Positions 26,705 to 36,534 are shown, counted from the stretch's first letter. The stretch: 64,000 nucleotides of DNA from Motiliproteus sp963974645 (GCA_963974645.1 CAXBEA010000004.1:6735-70734); one strand, 5' to 3'. Numbers and translations are program-made. The notes: a model not told the origin generated them from the sequence alone.

Positions 26705-29700
26705 TCAGGGTAGTGTCCGCACTTCTGTCCGCACTTCTGTCCGCACTTCTGTCCGCACTTCTGTCTGCTCTTCGACTTGTTCTACTGTCTGTTCTTCAGC
26801 CATATCGACCTGCGATAAACGGCGACCCAAGAGTCTTCCAACATCCTCCAATACCAGATAATTAACCGGTACGATAAACAGCGTAATCAGGGTAGCAAAG
26901 AGGATACCAAAGCCTAGCGATACCGCCATTGGGATCAAAAACTGGGCCTGGGTACTCTTCTCGAAAATCAGCGGCATCAGACCGCAGAAGGTGGTCAGGG
27001 AGGTGAGCATCACCGCTCTAAACCGAGCGGCCCCGGCCATACGCACCGCTTCCTGCAACGGCATCCCTGAAGCCCGCATCCGGTTGACAAAATCCACCAG
27101 CACCAACGAATCGTTGACCACGACCCCACTGAGCGCCAGCATCCCCATCGCACTCATAATGGTTAGGCTCATCCCCATCAGCCAGTGGCCAATAATCGCT
27201 CCAACCACCCCGAACGGGATCACTGACATCACAATCAAGGGCTGCGCGTACGAGCCAAACGGGATCGCTAACAACGCAAAAATAACAAACAGGACAAAGA
27301 AACTGCCCCAGACCAACCCTTGGAACGAATCACGTTGCTCTTTAGCTTCGCCCTCAAAGCTATACACCACGCCTGGATAATTCTCGATCTGCTCGGCCAA
27401 GAAGGTTTCAAGGTCGCGTTTAATCGCCTCCAGATCTGCCAGTTCTTTATTCGCATCGGCAGTCACGCTAACCGTACGGACTCGATCGACTCGATTGATC
27501 GCCGCGGGACTACGTCCCGGTTTAAGATCAGCCACCTCGGCGAAAGGTACTTCAACCCCCTGCGCGGTTCGGATCATCATCCGGTCCAGGGTATCCAAGG
27601 ATTGACGCTCGCTGGCAGGATAGCGCACCAACACCTTGACCTCATCCCGGCCACGCAGCAGTCGCTGCACCTCAAAACCGAAGAACGCCTGACGCACCTG
27701 TCGGGCCAAGTCAGTCAAATCCAGCCCCAGCATCTGCGCGGCAGGTTTGAGCTCTAGCTGCAGCTCCTGCTTGCCATCGGAGAGCGAATCGGCAACATCA
27801 AACAGGTTGGGATAGCTACGCATCCGCTGTTTCACTTGCGCGGCTAACGCACCTAGCTGTTGCAGATCTTGGCCGTTAAGGCGAACATCTATAGGATCGC
27901 CGGAGCGACCGATCTCCGCCCTATAGGTCAGAGTTTCAGCGCCCGGAATAGAACCGATCTTCTCGCGCCACTCACGCACCAGTTCCGAACTCGTCACATT
28001 CAGGGTCCGATGCTCAGGTGCGACGATTTCAAACCTTACCTGACCACGATGGGCACCGCCTGCACCAGATCCTGAGAGGATATGGGTCACCACACTCTCG
28101 CCGGTATCGGGGTCCCGATACTGATCCTGAATCGATTGCGCAGCCAGAGTAATCCGCTCGATATGGTGATCGGTCACCGCAAACGGCGTACCGCTGGGCA
28201 TCGTCAACGCGGCGGTAGCAATCTCACTCTGCACCTTAGGAAAGAAGATAAAGTGGGTCCAGCCCCCGGCTACAGTCGACAATACCACCAGGGTCAGACC
28301 GAACATCAGCGCCAGCGATAGGTAACGATACACCAGCACCTTGGATAACATCGGACTGTAGACATGTTTGATAAACCGTTCCAAGCCTCGGGCGACCGAT
28401 TGTTGGGCCCGGGTTAAAGAATGGCGGCTATTGGGCGCTTTCATATGCCGCAGATGCGCTGGCAAAATCAACTTAGACTCCACCAACGAGAACAGCAGCA
28501 CCGGGATCACGATAAAGGGGATCTGCTCGAAGATCGCACCGCGCGAGCCACCTATCATCATCAATGGAATAAACGCCGCCACGGTCGTCAGCACGCCGAA
28601 GGTCACCGGCACCGCCACCTCTTGGGTACCCTCGATCACCGAACGCTCGGCATCACCGGTGCGGGCAAAATGGGTATAAATATTTTCGCCGGTGACGATC
28701 GCATCGTCCACCACGATCCCCAACACCAGAATAAAAGCGAACAGGCTGATTAGATTAAGCGTGACCCCTATCTCCGGCATCAGCATAAAGCCGCCCATAA
28801 AGCTGATCGGGATCCCGACACAGACCCAGAACGCCACCTGCGGTCGCAGAAACAGCGCCAGCAGCAAGATCACCAAGAAGCCTCCCTGAATAGCACTCTT
28901 ATTTAGGGTCTGTAACCGCGCCTTGACGATCTTGGATCGATCACGCCAATAAGCGATGCTGACCCCCTTGGGCAGCAACGACTGCTGGCGCTCAATATAC
29001 TCCCTGACCTGGTCAGCGATAACGATAGAGCTCTGCTGACCGACACGATAAACATCAACTGCCATCGCCGGCTGACCATCAAACCGGGTACGGACCGGAT
29101 CCTCTTCAAAACCGTCATGAATCCGCGCTATATCACCCAGCTCGATCCGGCTGCCGGCATTATCCGAGAACACCACGATGCGTCTGAACTGTTCGGCGGT
29201 ATACGCCTGACCCTTGGTGCGGATCAGGATATCCGCCCCCTGGGTACGTATATTACCGGCCGACAGATCCAGTGAACCTCGCCCTACAGACTCTGCGACC
29301 TGTGCCAGACTCAGTCCGTACTCACGCAAGACGTGCTCAGGCACCTCGATAGCGATCTCATAATCGCGCTGACTGTCGATCACTACCTGGGTCACATCGG
29401 GTAGCGCCGAAAGATCATCGCGAACCTGTTCCGCCAAGCGGCGCAGCTCCAGCTCCTGGCGCTCACCGTAGAGCACCACGCTGATCACTTCGCGTTTGTG
29501 CTGACTGATACTGACCATGGGACGTTCAGCCGTCGCTGGCAAGGTATTGATCGCGTCTATACGGCTGTTGATATCCGCCATCAACTCCCGCGAATCATAA
29601 CCCTGGGCAACCTCGACATTCACCACCGCCGACGCCTCGCTAGAACGCGACAGCAGCTGCTCAATCCCTTCCAGGTCCTGAATCGCTTCCTCGATCCGGA

Positions 29701-29899
29701 TACTCAGCCCCTCTTCAACCTCCGAAGGGGTCGCACCGGGGTAACTGACCTGTATCGAGACCATATCCAGGTCAATCTCGGGAAATACCTCCAGCGGAAT
29801 ACGGTTACTCAGCGAGTAGAGACCGCCGCCAAGAATCAGCACCATCAGTAGATTGGCGCCAACCGGATTACGGGCAAACCAGGCGATCATGCCGTGCAT
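26705..29899 (-). CDS. RND-family efflux pump inner-membrane transporter
   Basis: A 1064-residue proton-driven exporter with the usual two halves of six membrane helices, each with a large periplasmic loop. The relay Asp pair is present in LGIVVDDAIVTGENIY of helix 4. N-terminus MHGMIAWFARNPVGANLLMV and blocks such as SYPGATPSEVEEGL place it with the HAE/acriflavin-resistance permeases. Third gene of an outer-membrane factor, adaptor, pump operon; its start is four bases after the adaptor stop. The last 20 or so residues are odd: they consist of a TEVR repeat made by 12-bp DNA repeats. Substrate unknown. Confidence 0.94.
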   Translation of the reverse strand: MHGMIAWFARNPVGANLLMVLILGGGLYSLSNRIPLEVFPEIDLDMVSIQVSYPGATPSEVEEGLSIRIEEAIQDLEGIEQLLSRSSEASAVVNVEVAQGYDSRELMADINSRIDAINTLPATAERPMVSISQHKREVISVVLYGERQELELRRLAEQVRDDLSALPDVTQVVIDSQRDYEIAIEVPEHVLREYGLSLAQVAESVGRGSLDLSAGNIRTQGADILIRTKGQAYTAEQFRRIVVFSDNAGSRIELGDIARIHDGFEEDPVRTRFDGQPAMAVDVYRVGQQSSIVIADQVREYIERQQSLLPKGVSIAYWRDRSKIVKARLQTLNKSAIQGGFLVILLLALFLRPQVAFWVCVGIPISFMGGFMLMPEIGVTLNLISLFAFILVLGIVVDDAIVTGENIYTHFARTGDAERSVIEGTQEVAVPVTFGVLTTVAAFIPLMMIGGSRGAIFEQIPFIVIPVLLFSLVESKLILPAHLRHMKAPNSRHSLTRAQQSVARGLERFIKHVYSPMLSKVLVYRYLSLALMFGLTLVVLSTVAGGWTHFIFFPKVQSEIATAALTMPSGTPFAVTDHHIERITLAAQSIQDQYRDPDTGESVVTHILSGSGAGGAHRGQVRFEIVAPEHRTLNVTSSELVREWREKIGSIPGAETLTYRAEIGRSGDPIDVRLNGQDLQQLGALAAQVKQRMRSYPNLFDVADSLSDGKQELQLELKPAAQMLGLDLTDLARQVRQAFFGFEVQRLLRGRDEVKVLVRYPASERQSLDTLDRMMIRTAQGVEVPFAEVADLKPGRSPAAINRVDRVRTVSVTADANKELADLEAIKRDLETFLAEQIENYPGVVYSFEGEAKEQRDSFQGLVWGSFFVLFVIFALLAIPFGSYAQPLIVMSVIPFGVVGAIIGHWLMGMSLTIMSAMGMLALSGVVVNDSLVLVDFVNRMRASGMPLQEAVRMAGAARFRAVMLTSLTTFCGLMPLIFEKSTQAQFLIPMAVSLGFGILFATLITLFIVPVNYLVLEDVGRLLGRRLSQVDMAEEQTVEQVEEQTEVRTEVRTEVRTEVRTLP
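26715..26762. repeat. Four tandem 12-bp repeats at the 3' end of the RND gene
   Basis: Four perfect copies of GTCCGCACTTCT followed by degenerate copies to about 26790. On the minus strand they encode repeated Arg-Thr-Glu-Val at the cytosolic C-terminus of the pump. The unit is a multiple of three, so changes in copy number alter length without shifting frame. Confidence 0.92.
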
Positions 29900-29902
29900 A
29901 GG

Positions 29903-31162
29903 TTACTCCTCAACCTTGGGAGCTAGGCTAGTCAAAGGTGCCGATGCTGTCGCCAAAGCCTCCTTGGCCTTTGGCGCTTGCAACTCACCCTCGATCTGCG
30001 CCTGTACTCTGACGCCATGGGCCGAAACCCCAAGCGGGGTAATATTAAGCACTTCACCCTCGGCCAGCCCCTGAGCCACGATCACATGCTGGTCATCGCT
30101 CCATTGAGGCTCGACAACACGCGCCACCAACAGATCGTTCTCAACCAGCAGCACCCGCTGATCCTGATTGATGGCGCTACGCGGCAGAACGAAGACCTGC
30201 TCCAGCAATCGTCCCTGAATTTTCGCCTCCACAAACTGGCCTACTTTTAACGGTGGGTTACCCTGAGGACCCAGGCTGTAGGGATCTTCAACCTGTGCCA
30301 CCACAAACAGCTGTCGCGAGCGGCTATCGATCGCTCCCTCGACCCTGACCACCTTGCCCTGCCAGTGATAGCGGCTACGACCCACTTGTGCGGAGAGTGT
30401 GACAACCGGTGCACGCTTACTGGTAAACTCTCCGCCGCGATACTGCTCCGGCAGGTCGACAAATTCCAGCTGACGATTGTTGAGCGGCAAACGGACCTCA
30501 ACGTAATCCACAGCATAGATCGATGCCAACGGCGTGCCGCTGTTGACCACCTGCCCCCGATCTACCAGCTTTGCCAACATCCTTCCTGCATAGGGCGCTA
30601 CGATACGGGTTCGCTCAAGATTCAGCCGAGCCGTGCTCAATTGGGCTTTGGCTGAAGCGATCGATGCCTGCGCAGCGGCAAGCTGAGGCTCACGCAATAC
30701 CAATTCGCCCGCATCACCCCGGCCCAGCCGCTTCCAGTCACGTAATGCCTGTTCGGATCGAGCCTGCTCCTCTTTAAGCTTGGCCCGGGCCTGGATCAGC
30801 AGCGCCTCTGCCACCTCAACCGAGGCTTTGTAATCGCGATCATCGATCTGCAACAACAGATCGCCAGCTTCAAAAAACGCCCCTTCCCGAAAACGCTCCG
30901 AAATTTCCACCACCTGGCCTGCCGCCTGAGCCACCAACTGACTTTCAGTTCGAGGCTTAATTACTCCGTAGGAGCTCAACTCAACCTGAAACGCCTGAGC
31001 ATGCAACCGCACCGCATCGATCTGATGCGCCTTCTGGACCCTAACTTCGCTACGGTTCGGTTCAGGTTTATGGGTCAAAATATAGTCAGCTAGCCAAACG
31101 CTCAACAGGATCACTAACAGTGGCAGCAGGATTAGCATCCAGCGGTTAACGCGAGTACTCAT
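29903..31162 (-). CDS. RND efflux periplasmic adaptor (membrane fusion protein)
   Basis: 419 residues: an N-terminal anchor helix (WMLILLPLLVILLSVWLADYIL), a first lipoyl half (LVAQAAGQVVEISERFREGA), a long coiled-coil hairpin (about 110-190, rich in Ala, Glu and Lys), the second lipoyl half (RTRIVAPYAGRMLAKLVDRGQ), then beta-barrel and membrane-proximal domains. It bridges the pump and the outer-membrane channel. Middle gene of the three-gene operon, 15 bases after the channel gene. Confidence 0.94.
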   Translation of the reverse strand: MSTRVNRWMLILLPLLVILLSVWLADYILTHKPEPNRSEVRVQKAHQIDAVRLHAQAFQVELSSYGVIKPRTESQLVAQAAGQVVEISERFREGAFFEAGDLLLQIDDRDYKASVEVAEALLIQARAKLKEEQARSEQALRDWKRLGRGDAGELVLREPQLAAAQASIASAKAQLSTARLNLERTRIVAPYAGRMLAKLVDRGQVVNSGTPLASIYAVDYVEVRLPLNNRQLEFVDLPEQYRGGEFTSKRAPVVTLSAQVGRSRYHWQGKVVRVEGAIDSRSRQLFVVAQVEDPYSLGPQGNPPLKVGQFVEAKIQGRLLEQVFVLPRSAINQDQRVLLVENDLLVARVVEPQWSDDQHVIVAQGLAEGEVLNITPLGVSAHGVRVQAQIEGELQAPKAKEALATASAPLTSLAPKVEE

Positions 31163-31177
31163 CGATTCGGCATTCCT

Positions 31178-32593
31178 TTACTGAAGTAATTGACCAGTGG
31201 GACTTGCAGCCTCAGGATCGCGCATAAAGTCACCTCCCAGAGCCAGATAGAGATCAATACGATTTTGCAATTGCTGATTACGCGCCTGAATAAAGCTGCT
31301 GCGGGCATCGAATGCACGTCGCTCGGCTTCCAGCACTGTGATGTATTCCACCAATCCGCTTCGATACTGCTCGGCAGCCAACACCTCTGCAAAATCGGAC
31401 TCGGCAACACTTAGGCTTAGGGCTACGACAAACTTTTGCAACTGCTGCTCCTGCTGTAGCGCCTCCTCTACCTCAAAAAAGGCTTGTAGCACCGCCTCTT
31501 TGTAACTGGACTCACGCTGCTGCGCCTGCGCCAAGGCTTTTTCTTCAAGCGCCTCTAGGCGGCCACCGGTTAGAAGCGGCTGGGCAACACCTCCCAGTAT
31601 CGACCAGACAAGCGAGTCACCCTGCAACAACTTATCTAGTTGCTCACTACGGCTACCCAAACTTGCAGTCAGATTAAAACTGGGAAAGCGGTCCTTGTGG
31701 CTCCTCGCCAGTCGCGACCAACTACTCTCAACCCGGAGTCTGGCAGCGCGGATATCATAACGGCGGGTCAGAAGCTCGGAAGGCAACCCTGCCGGAATAG
31801 AATCAGCAAGCGCCGGCAGCTGTGCCGCTATCTGCAACAGATTGGAGGGATATCGCCCCAGCAGCAACTCTAGGGCACGGACACGGCTGCCCAGTGTCTG
31901 CTCTCGCGTTGCTAAACGACTCTGCTCTGTCGCTAAATTGGCCCGCGCCAAATGAATATCCAGCGCCGCCACCAGGCCCGACCGATAGCCCTCTTCAAGC
32001 ACTTCAAGCCTGGCCGTCAACACCTCAACCAGCTGCTGGCTAAGCCGCAGCTGCTGTATCGCTTCGATTGCGGAAAACCAGTTTTTGGTTACGTTGGCAG
32101 CCAATGACAATCGAGCCGACTGGTAATCCTCTAGCAAGGCTTGCCGATCAATTTCAGCCGCCTTGGCGCTATCCGATAATTTTTCCCATAGGTCCAGCTC
32201 CCAGTCGAAATTCAGCCCTAAACTCAGCTCATTAGCCGTCAGAGAAACTCGACGGCTGCGCCCAGTTTGAGCGTTTACACTCAGCGTGGGCTGACGCTCG
32301 GCACCCGCAACAACCGCTTGAGCGCCTCCTTCAGCCAGCAGCGCGCGCACCCGATTAAGTTGCGGATTATTACTTAGCGCCTCGGTAACCAACTGTTCAA
32401 CCCGTGGATCATTAAGTCGTTGCAACCAGCGCTGAGGCGTACCTTCGATGCTGCTTAGATGCTCATTCCATTGGTCAGGAACGGGCAATATTGGAAAGTC
32501 ACGCGTCACCGACTGGGGCCAACTGGCGCAGCCTGACAGCAGCCAGGTTAAAAGTACGGGGATGGCCATTTTCAACCGGATATGCATGCTCAA
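31178..32593 (-). CDS. NodT/OprM-type outer-membrane efflux lipoprotein
   Basis: 471 residues with a lipoprotein signal ending in the lipobox LLSGC (Cys22), then two OEP repeats of the TolC fold with long helical hairpins (VEQLVTEALSNNPQLNRVRA; RLEVLEEGYRSGLVAALDIH; RYDIRAARLRVESSW). Forms the outer-membrane exit of the tripartite pump with the two genes that follow. It starts the operon; the promoter should lie in 32594-32765. Confidence 0.93.
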   Translation of the reverse strand: MSMHIRLKMAIPVLLTWLLSGCASWPQSVTRDFPILPVPDQWNEHLSSIEGTPQRWLQRLNDPRVEQLVTEALSNNPQLNRVRALLAEGGAQAVVAGAERQPTLSVNAQTGRSRRVSLTANELSLGLNFDWELDLWEKLSDSAKAAEIDRQALLEDYQSARLSLAANVTKNWFSAIEAIQQLRLSQQLVEVLTARLEVLEEGYRSGLVAALDIHLARANLATEQSRLATREQTLGSRVRALELLLGRYPSNLLQIAAQLPALADSIPAGLPSELLTRRYDIRAARLRVESSWSRLARSHKDRFPSFNLTASLGSRSEQLDKLLQGDSLVWSILGGVAQPLLTGGRLEALEEKALAQAQQRESSYKEAVLQAFFEVEEALQQEQQLQKFVVALSLSVAESDFAEVLAAEQYRSGLVEYITVLEAERRAFDARSSFIQARNQQLQNRIDLYLALGGDFMRDPEAASPTGQLLQ

Positions 32594-32765
32594 ACGTTAA
32601 AAACTCTTCTGGATACTAAGCTAGTGGCAGAGATATTACTGCTGCGGAGGGTAATTAAGCAGCTTAATTTACCTCTCTTTACGTTCACCTCTCGCAACAC
32701 TCCACACTTATCAAGTTACCGCTTGGCAACTACCGGATAAGCAGGAGTATATCGAGAGCCGAGGT

Positions 32766-33079
32766 TCAATCACTAGCAGTGGCCCAATCCGACAGCTGAC
32801 GCATACCCGCTGCGGCGCGAAGCACTACTTCAAACGCACGATTACCCCACGACCTCATCTGATCTGGATTATCGAACAGTTGCTCGGGTGCTTGATAATA
32901 TTTCAACGCACGAGCATTGCCACTTCACCGAGAGGCAAAGGGCTCCTTTCCCTGGACCGTATAATCGGCAACGGGTGCCCCATCGGTCTTCAAATACAAA
33001 CCATGACCATCGACGGCCCTAGAATCTGCATCAGATTCAGCAGGTGCGCTACAAACTCACACTCAGCTGAGCTAACCAT
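32766..33079 (-). pseudogene. TfoX N-terminal-domain protein, frameshifted
   Basis: From ATG 33079 the first minus-strand frame gives MVSSAECEFVAHLLNLMQIL, the start of a TfoX/Sxy N-terminal domain. Another frame follows with GHGLYLKTDGAPVADYTVQG and KEPFAS, then a third with RALKYYQAPEQLFDNPDQMR and WGNRAFEVVLRAA up to the stop at 32766. The order matches the roughly 105-residue TfoX_N family, with an internal deletion after GHGLY and at least two frameshifts. The competence-regulator role of TfoX in other species does not apply to a broken copy. The open plus-strand frame across it is a shadow. Confidence 0.8.
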
Positions 33080-33210
33080 CGACTCCCCTCCGCTTGATAA
33101 TTATAGAACGGTAAGACAAGGGGGCTGCAATAGCCAAAACAGCAGAATACCTAGCTGCATAAAAACAGCCAGCGCCCTAATGGATTGTTTTTCGGGCTGT
33201 CTTTCTTAGC

Positions 33211-33246
33211 AAAAAAAAAGCCTCGCCGAGATATTCAGCAAGGCCG
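33211..33246 (-). terminator. Rho-independent terminator of sspB
   Basis: On the minus strand GCCTTGC pairs with GCGAGGC (one G-T pair) around an 11-base loop, followed by nine T residues. Lies about 25 bases after the sspB stop. Confidence 0.8.
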
Positions 33247-33269
33247 TTTTAATACGGTATGAATATTAT

Positions 33270-33683
33270 CTACTTAACGATTTTTAACGCAGGCCGTTTG
33301 GATTTAGCTGAGTGTATATCTTTATGCGACTTAGTCGCCGCTGCTGCACCCTGCTCAGGGGGCTGGGGCGCACCGGGTTCGCGACCAAAGCTCATCCCTT
33401 GCCCCGTCTCTTTCGAGTAAATTGCCATAACCGCTGCAGTGGGGACATAGATATGCCTAGACACACCTCCGAAACGGGCGCTAAAACTGATCGCTTCATT
33501 ATCCATCGACAGCTGCTGTACCGCAGAAAGTGAAATATTTAAAACGATCTGACCGTCACTGACAAACTCCTGGGGCACATCAACACCCTGAGTCGCAACA
33601 TCTACCACTATATAAGGGGTATGCAGGTTATCCATGATCCACTCATGCAGGGATCGGATCAGGTAGGGGCGGCTGGGTGTCAT
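33270..33683 (-). CDS. sspB: ClpXP protease specificity-enhancing factor
   Basis: Adaptor that delivers ssrA-tagged and other proteins to ClpXP. 137 residues: the SspB fold in 1-105 (RPYLIRSLHEWIMDN, TPYIVVDV, ISFSARFGGV) and an unstructured tail ending RPALKIVK, the ClpX-tethering motif. It follows sspA, but a strong terminator lies between, so sspB may be expressed partly from its own promoter. Confidence 0.95.
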   Translation of the reverse strand: MTPSRPYLIRSLHEWIMDNLHTPYIVVDVATQGVDVPQEFVSDGQIVLNISLSAVQQLSMDNEAISFSARFGGVSRHIYVPTAAVMAIYSKETGQGMSFGREPGAPQPPEQGAAAATKSHKDIHSAKSKRPALKIVK

Positions 33684-33765
33684 ACTTTCTCATTCCAACG
33701 ATCAGCTCAGGGGCTGTCATAATACCCTAAATAGCAGACCGATTAATTAACCGGGGTTTATTTCG

Positions 33766-33794
33766 ATAAAAAAAGGGATGCAAAAGCATCCCTT
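33766..33794 (-). terminator. Rho-independent terminator between sspA and sspB
   Basis: A 9-bp perfect stem AAGGGATGC/GCATCCCTT with an AAAA loop, followed on the minus strand by seven T residues. Lies 25 bases after the sspA stop. Confidence 0.9.
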
Positions 33795-33818
33795 GATTAC
33801 AGCCAACAATTTTTTCAA

Positions 33819-34442
33819 TCAGTGCATCTCATGCTCTGCTTCTGACAAACTCTCTTGGAACGACTCACGCTCGAACAAACGCTCCATATATTTTTGCAGC
33901 GGCTTTGCCTGCGGAGGAAGCACAACGCCCAGCATCGTCAGACGCCAAAGGACCGGTGCAAGACAGCAGTCAACCAAGGTGAACTCTTCGCTCATAAAGT
34001 AAGGTTTTTCGACGAAAATAGGGGCTATCGCCACCATTCCGTCGGTCAATTCCTTACGCGCAGTGTCCACGGCATCTGCATCTTCAGAGTGGAGAATGAT
34101 ATCGACTAGGCGACACCAGTCCTTCTCAATCCGATGAATATATTGACGACTTTCAGCACGCGCTACCGGATAGACGGGCAATAGCGGTGGATGCGGAAAA
34201 CGCTCATCCAGGTATTCCATCATGATATTGGGCTCGTAGAGTACCAACTCACGGTCTACCAGCGTAGGCAGACTTTTATACGGATTAATGTCAGCCAACT
34301 CCTGAGGTGCGCCATCCAGATCCGTATCGATGATCTCTACCGCCACACCTTTTTCCGCCAATACAATGCGGACCCGATGGCTGAAATGATCAGCACCATC
34401 AGAAAAGAAAGTCATTGAGGAACGTTTTGCCGTTACACCCAT
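33819..34442 (-). CDS. sspA: Stringent starvation protein A
   Basis: RNA-polymerase-associated protein with a glutathione-S-transferase fold but no GST activity; affects transcription in stationary phase and acid stress. About 207 residues: thioredoxin-like N-terminal domain (MTFFSDGADHFSHRVRIVLA), the block LPTLVDRELVLYEPNIMMEY, and an all-helical C-terminal domain. The frame opens with GTG 34451, but that GTG is part of the ribosome site AAGGTG for ATG 34442, so I take the latter. Confidence 0.94.
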   Translation of the reverse strand: MGVTAKRSSMTFFSDGADHFSHRVRIVLAEKGVAVEIIDTDLDGAPQELADINPYKSLPTLVDRELVLYEPNIMMEYLDERFPHPPLLPVYPVARAESRQYIHRIEKDWCRLVDIILHSEDADAVDTARKELTDGMVAIAPIFVEKPYFMSEEFTLVDCCLAPVLWRLTMLGVVLPPQAKPLQKYMERLFERESFQESLSEAEHEMH

Positions 34443-34484
34443 CTGGTTCACCTTGAAAAATTTTACAGCGTTAAAAAATAGAAA

Positions 34485-34513
34485 ACGCGGCCTGCTGTTG
34501 AAGCAGGCCGCGT
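34485..34513 (-). terminator. Rho-independent terminator of petABC
   Basis: An 11-bp perfect stem (ACGCGGCCTGC / GCAGGCCGCGT) with a 7-base loop, followed on the minus strand by T-rich sequence. Lies about 30 bases after the petC stop. Confidence 0.92.
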
Positions 34514-34543
34514 AGGATCAGAACACAGAGTATCTGCGCCTAA

Positions 34544-35275
34544 TTAGTGCTTCTCTCTCCAAGAACCACTCTTAACATCTTTCCAGAACTCTTTCTTCAG
34601 CAAGTAAGCGAAGACAAACAGGATCGCTAAGAAAATGAGCACCTTAGCACCCAGCTTACCGCTGACAAGCTTCGATGGCTCGCCGACATACGCCATGAAG
34701 TTAGTCAGGTCATACATCGCCTTGTCGAATTCCTCGGGCGTCATGCTACCTGCCTTAACCAGCTCCAGCTCAGTACAGTGCTCATCTTTACAAGCCTGAA
34801 CACCCTGCATCCCTTCTAGGACATTAGGCATACCCACATCAGGGAACACCTTATTGTTAACACCCCAAGGACGAGCAGGATCTACATAAAAGCTCTTCAG
34901 GTAGGTATAAATCCAAGCCGGACCGCGCAGACGCGACGTCAAAGACAAGTCGGGTGGCGGAGCACCGAACCAGGCTTTAGCATCCTCAGGACTCATGGCG
35001 ATCGTCATCTGATCGCCAATTTTGCTGTCGCCTACGACCAGGTTGTTAACAACAAAATCCTTGTCCATCTCCAAATCATCAGCAGCACGCTCGTAACGCT
35101 GATACTTCGCAGAATGACAACCCATGCAGTTCTCAACGAACAGCTTCATCCCCTGTTGCAATGACACCTTGTCATCCAGGTTCGCCTCGAAATCTTCAAG
35201 GTGAACTTTGGCAGCCGAGGCCATAACGGTCATCGGCAGCAAGGCAAAAAGGAGTGTGATAAATTGCTTTTTCAT
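34544..35275 (-). CDS. petC: Ubiquinol-cytochrome c reductase, cytochrome c1
   Basis: Haem c subunit of the bc1 complex, passing electrons from the Rieske protein to soluble cytochrome c on the periplasmic side. 243 residues: signal peptide (ITLLFALLPMTVMASA), haem-binding CMGCH near residue 52, a conserved DLSLTSRLRG block, and one C-terminal anchor helix (KVLIFLAILFVFAYLL). Its start overlaps the petB stop by one base. Confidence 0.96.
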   Translation of the reverse strand: MKKQFITLLFALLPMTVMASAAKVHLEDFEANLDDKVSLQQGMKLFVENCMGCHSAKYQRYERAADDLEMDKDFVVNNLVVGDSKIGDQMTIAMSPEDAKAWFGAPPPDLSLTSRLRGPAWIYTYLKSFYVDPARPWGVNNKVFPDVGMPNVLEGMQGVQACKDEHCTELELVKAGSMTPEEFDKAMYDLTNFMAYVGEPSKLVSGKLGAKVLIFLAILFVFAYLLKKEFWKDVKSGSWREKH

Positions 35276-36534
35276 TATCCTGTCACCCGCTCTGGAACTG
35301 GTTTAGTGGAGTCGATCTTGCTATACCAAGGCATAGCCAGGAAGAACACGAAGTAAAGCGTTGTCGCAACCGGAGCCAACCAAGCAGGCTGATCGGAAGG
35401 CGCCATCGAGCCACAGAAGCCGAGAACAACAAAGGATACGGCGAAGATCGCCAACATCACTTTAGAGATCATGCCCTTGTAGCGGATCGATTTAACCGGA
35501 CTACGATCCAGCCATGGCAGCACGAACAGGATCGCAATACCCGCAGCCATCACAATTACACCCCATAATTTGGCGTCAAAACCAAACAGCGGATAGGTCA
35601 CTGCACGCAACATGGCGTAGAAGGGGGTGAAGTACCATACCGGTGCAATATGGAGTGGGGTCTTGAGCGAGTTAGCCGGTTCAAAGTTCGGCGCCTCAAG
35701 CATGTAACCGCCACCCTCAGGGAAGAAGAACACCACCACACAGAAGATGAACAGGAACACCACCACACCCACAATATCTTTAACCGAGTAGTAAGGGTGG
35801 AAAGGGATACCATCCAGCGGGATACCTTTAGCGTCCTTGTTTTTCTTGATCTCAATACCGTCTGGGTTATTGGAGCCCACTTCATGCAGCGCCAAAACAT
35901 GCAGAACAACAAGAGCCAGCAACACAATCGGTAGTGCGATGACGTGCAGCGCAAAGAAACGGTTCAGGGTAATACCTGAAATCAGGTAATCACCACGAAT
36001 CCACTGCTGTAGGTCAGCACCTACGACCGGAATCGCGCCGAACAGCGAAATAATAACCTGGGCACCCCAGTAAGACATCTGCCCCCAGGGCAACAGATAG
36101 CCCATAAAGGCTTCAGCCATCAGCGCCAGGTAGATAGCCATACCGAACAACCACAGCAGTTCGCGAGGATTACGGTATGAACCGTACATCAGGCCGCGGA
36201 ACATGTGCAGGTACACCACCAAAAAGAACGCAGATGCACCGGTGGAGTGCAGGTAACGCAACAGCCAGCCGTATTCGACATCACGCATGATGTACTCTAC
36301 CGAGGCAAAAGCGCCTTCAGCGGAGGGGTTGTAGCTCATGGTAAGCCAGATACCGGTAAGGATCTGGTTCACTAGGACCAACAACGCTAACGAACCAAAA
36401 AAATACCAGAAGTTAAAGTTCTTCGGCGCATAGTACTTAGCCAGGTGGTCTTCCCACGCCTGAGTAACGGCTAGGCGGTCATCGACCCAGCGCATCAAGC
36501 CTTTTTCGGCTTTACTTCTATTCGGATTTCCCAT
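35275..36534 (-). CDS. petB: Ubiquinol-cytochrome c reductase, cytochrome b
   Basis: Eight-helix membrane core of the bc1 complex, holding haems bL and bH and the quinol sites. 419 residues with haem-ligand histidines in RYLHSTGASAFFLVVYLHMF and FFALHVIALPIVLLALVVLH, and a Qo-type block PPEG-like VVFFFPEGGGY. Slightly longer than mitochondrial cytochrome b, as usual in proteobacteria. Sits between petA and petC with one-base overlaps at both ends, so translation is tightly coupled. Confidence 0.96.
   Translation of the reverse strand: MGNPNRSKAEKGLMRWVDDRLAVTQAWEDHLAKYYAPKNFNFWYFFGSLALLVLVNQILTGIWLTMSYNPSAEGAFASVEYIMRDVEYGWLLRYLHSTGASAFFLVVYLHMFRGLMYGSYRNPRELLWLFGMAIYLALMAEAFMGYLLPWGQMSYWGAQVIISLFGAIPVVGADLQQWIRGDYLISGITLNRFFALHVIALPIVLLALVVLHVLALHEVGSNNPDGIEIKKNKDAKGIPLDGIPFHPYYSVKDIVGVVVFLFIFCVVVFFFPEGGGYMLEAPNFEPANSLKTPLHIAPVWYFTPFYAMLRAVTYPLFGFDAKLWGVIVMAAGIAILFVLPWLDRSPVKSIRYKGMISKVMLAIFAVSFVVLGFCGSMAPSDQPAWLAPVATTLYFVFFLAMPWYSKIDSTKPVPERVTG

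Noticed and set aside
32880..33209. 109-codon open frame on the plus strand
   Set aside because: Antisense shadow of the broken TfoX-like gene; no ribosome site and no family resemblance.
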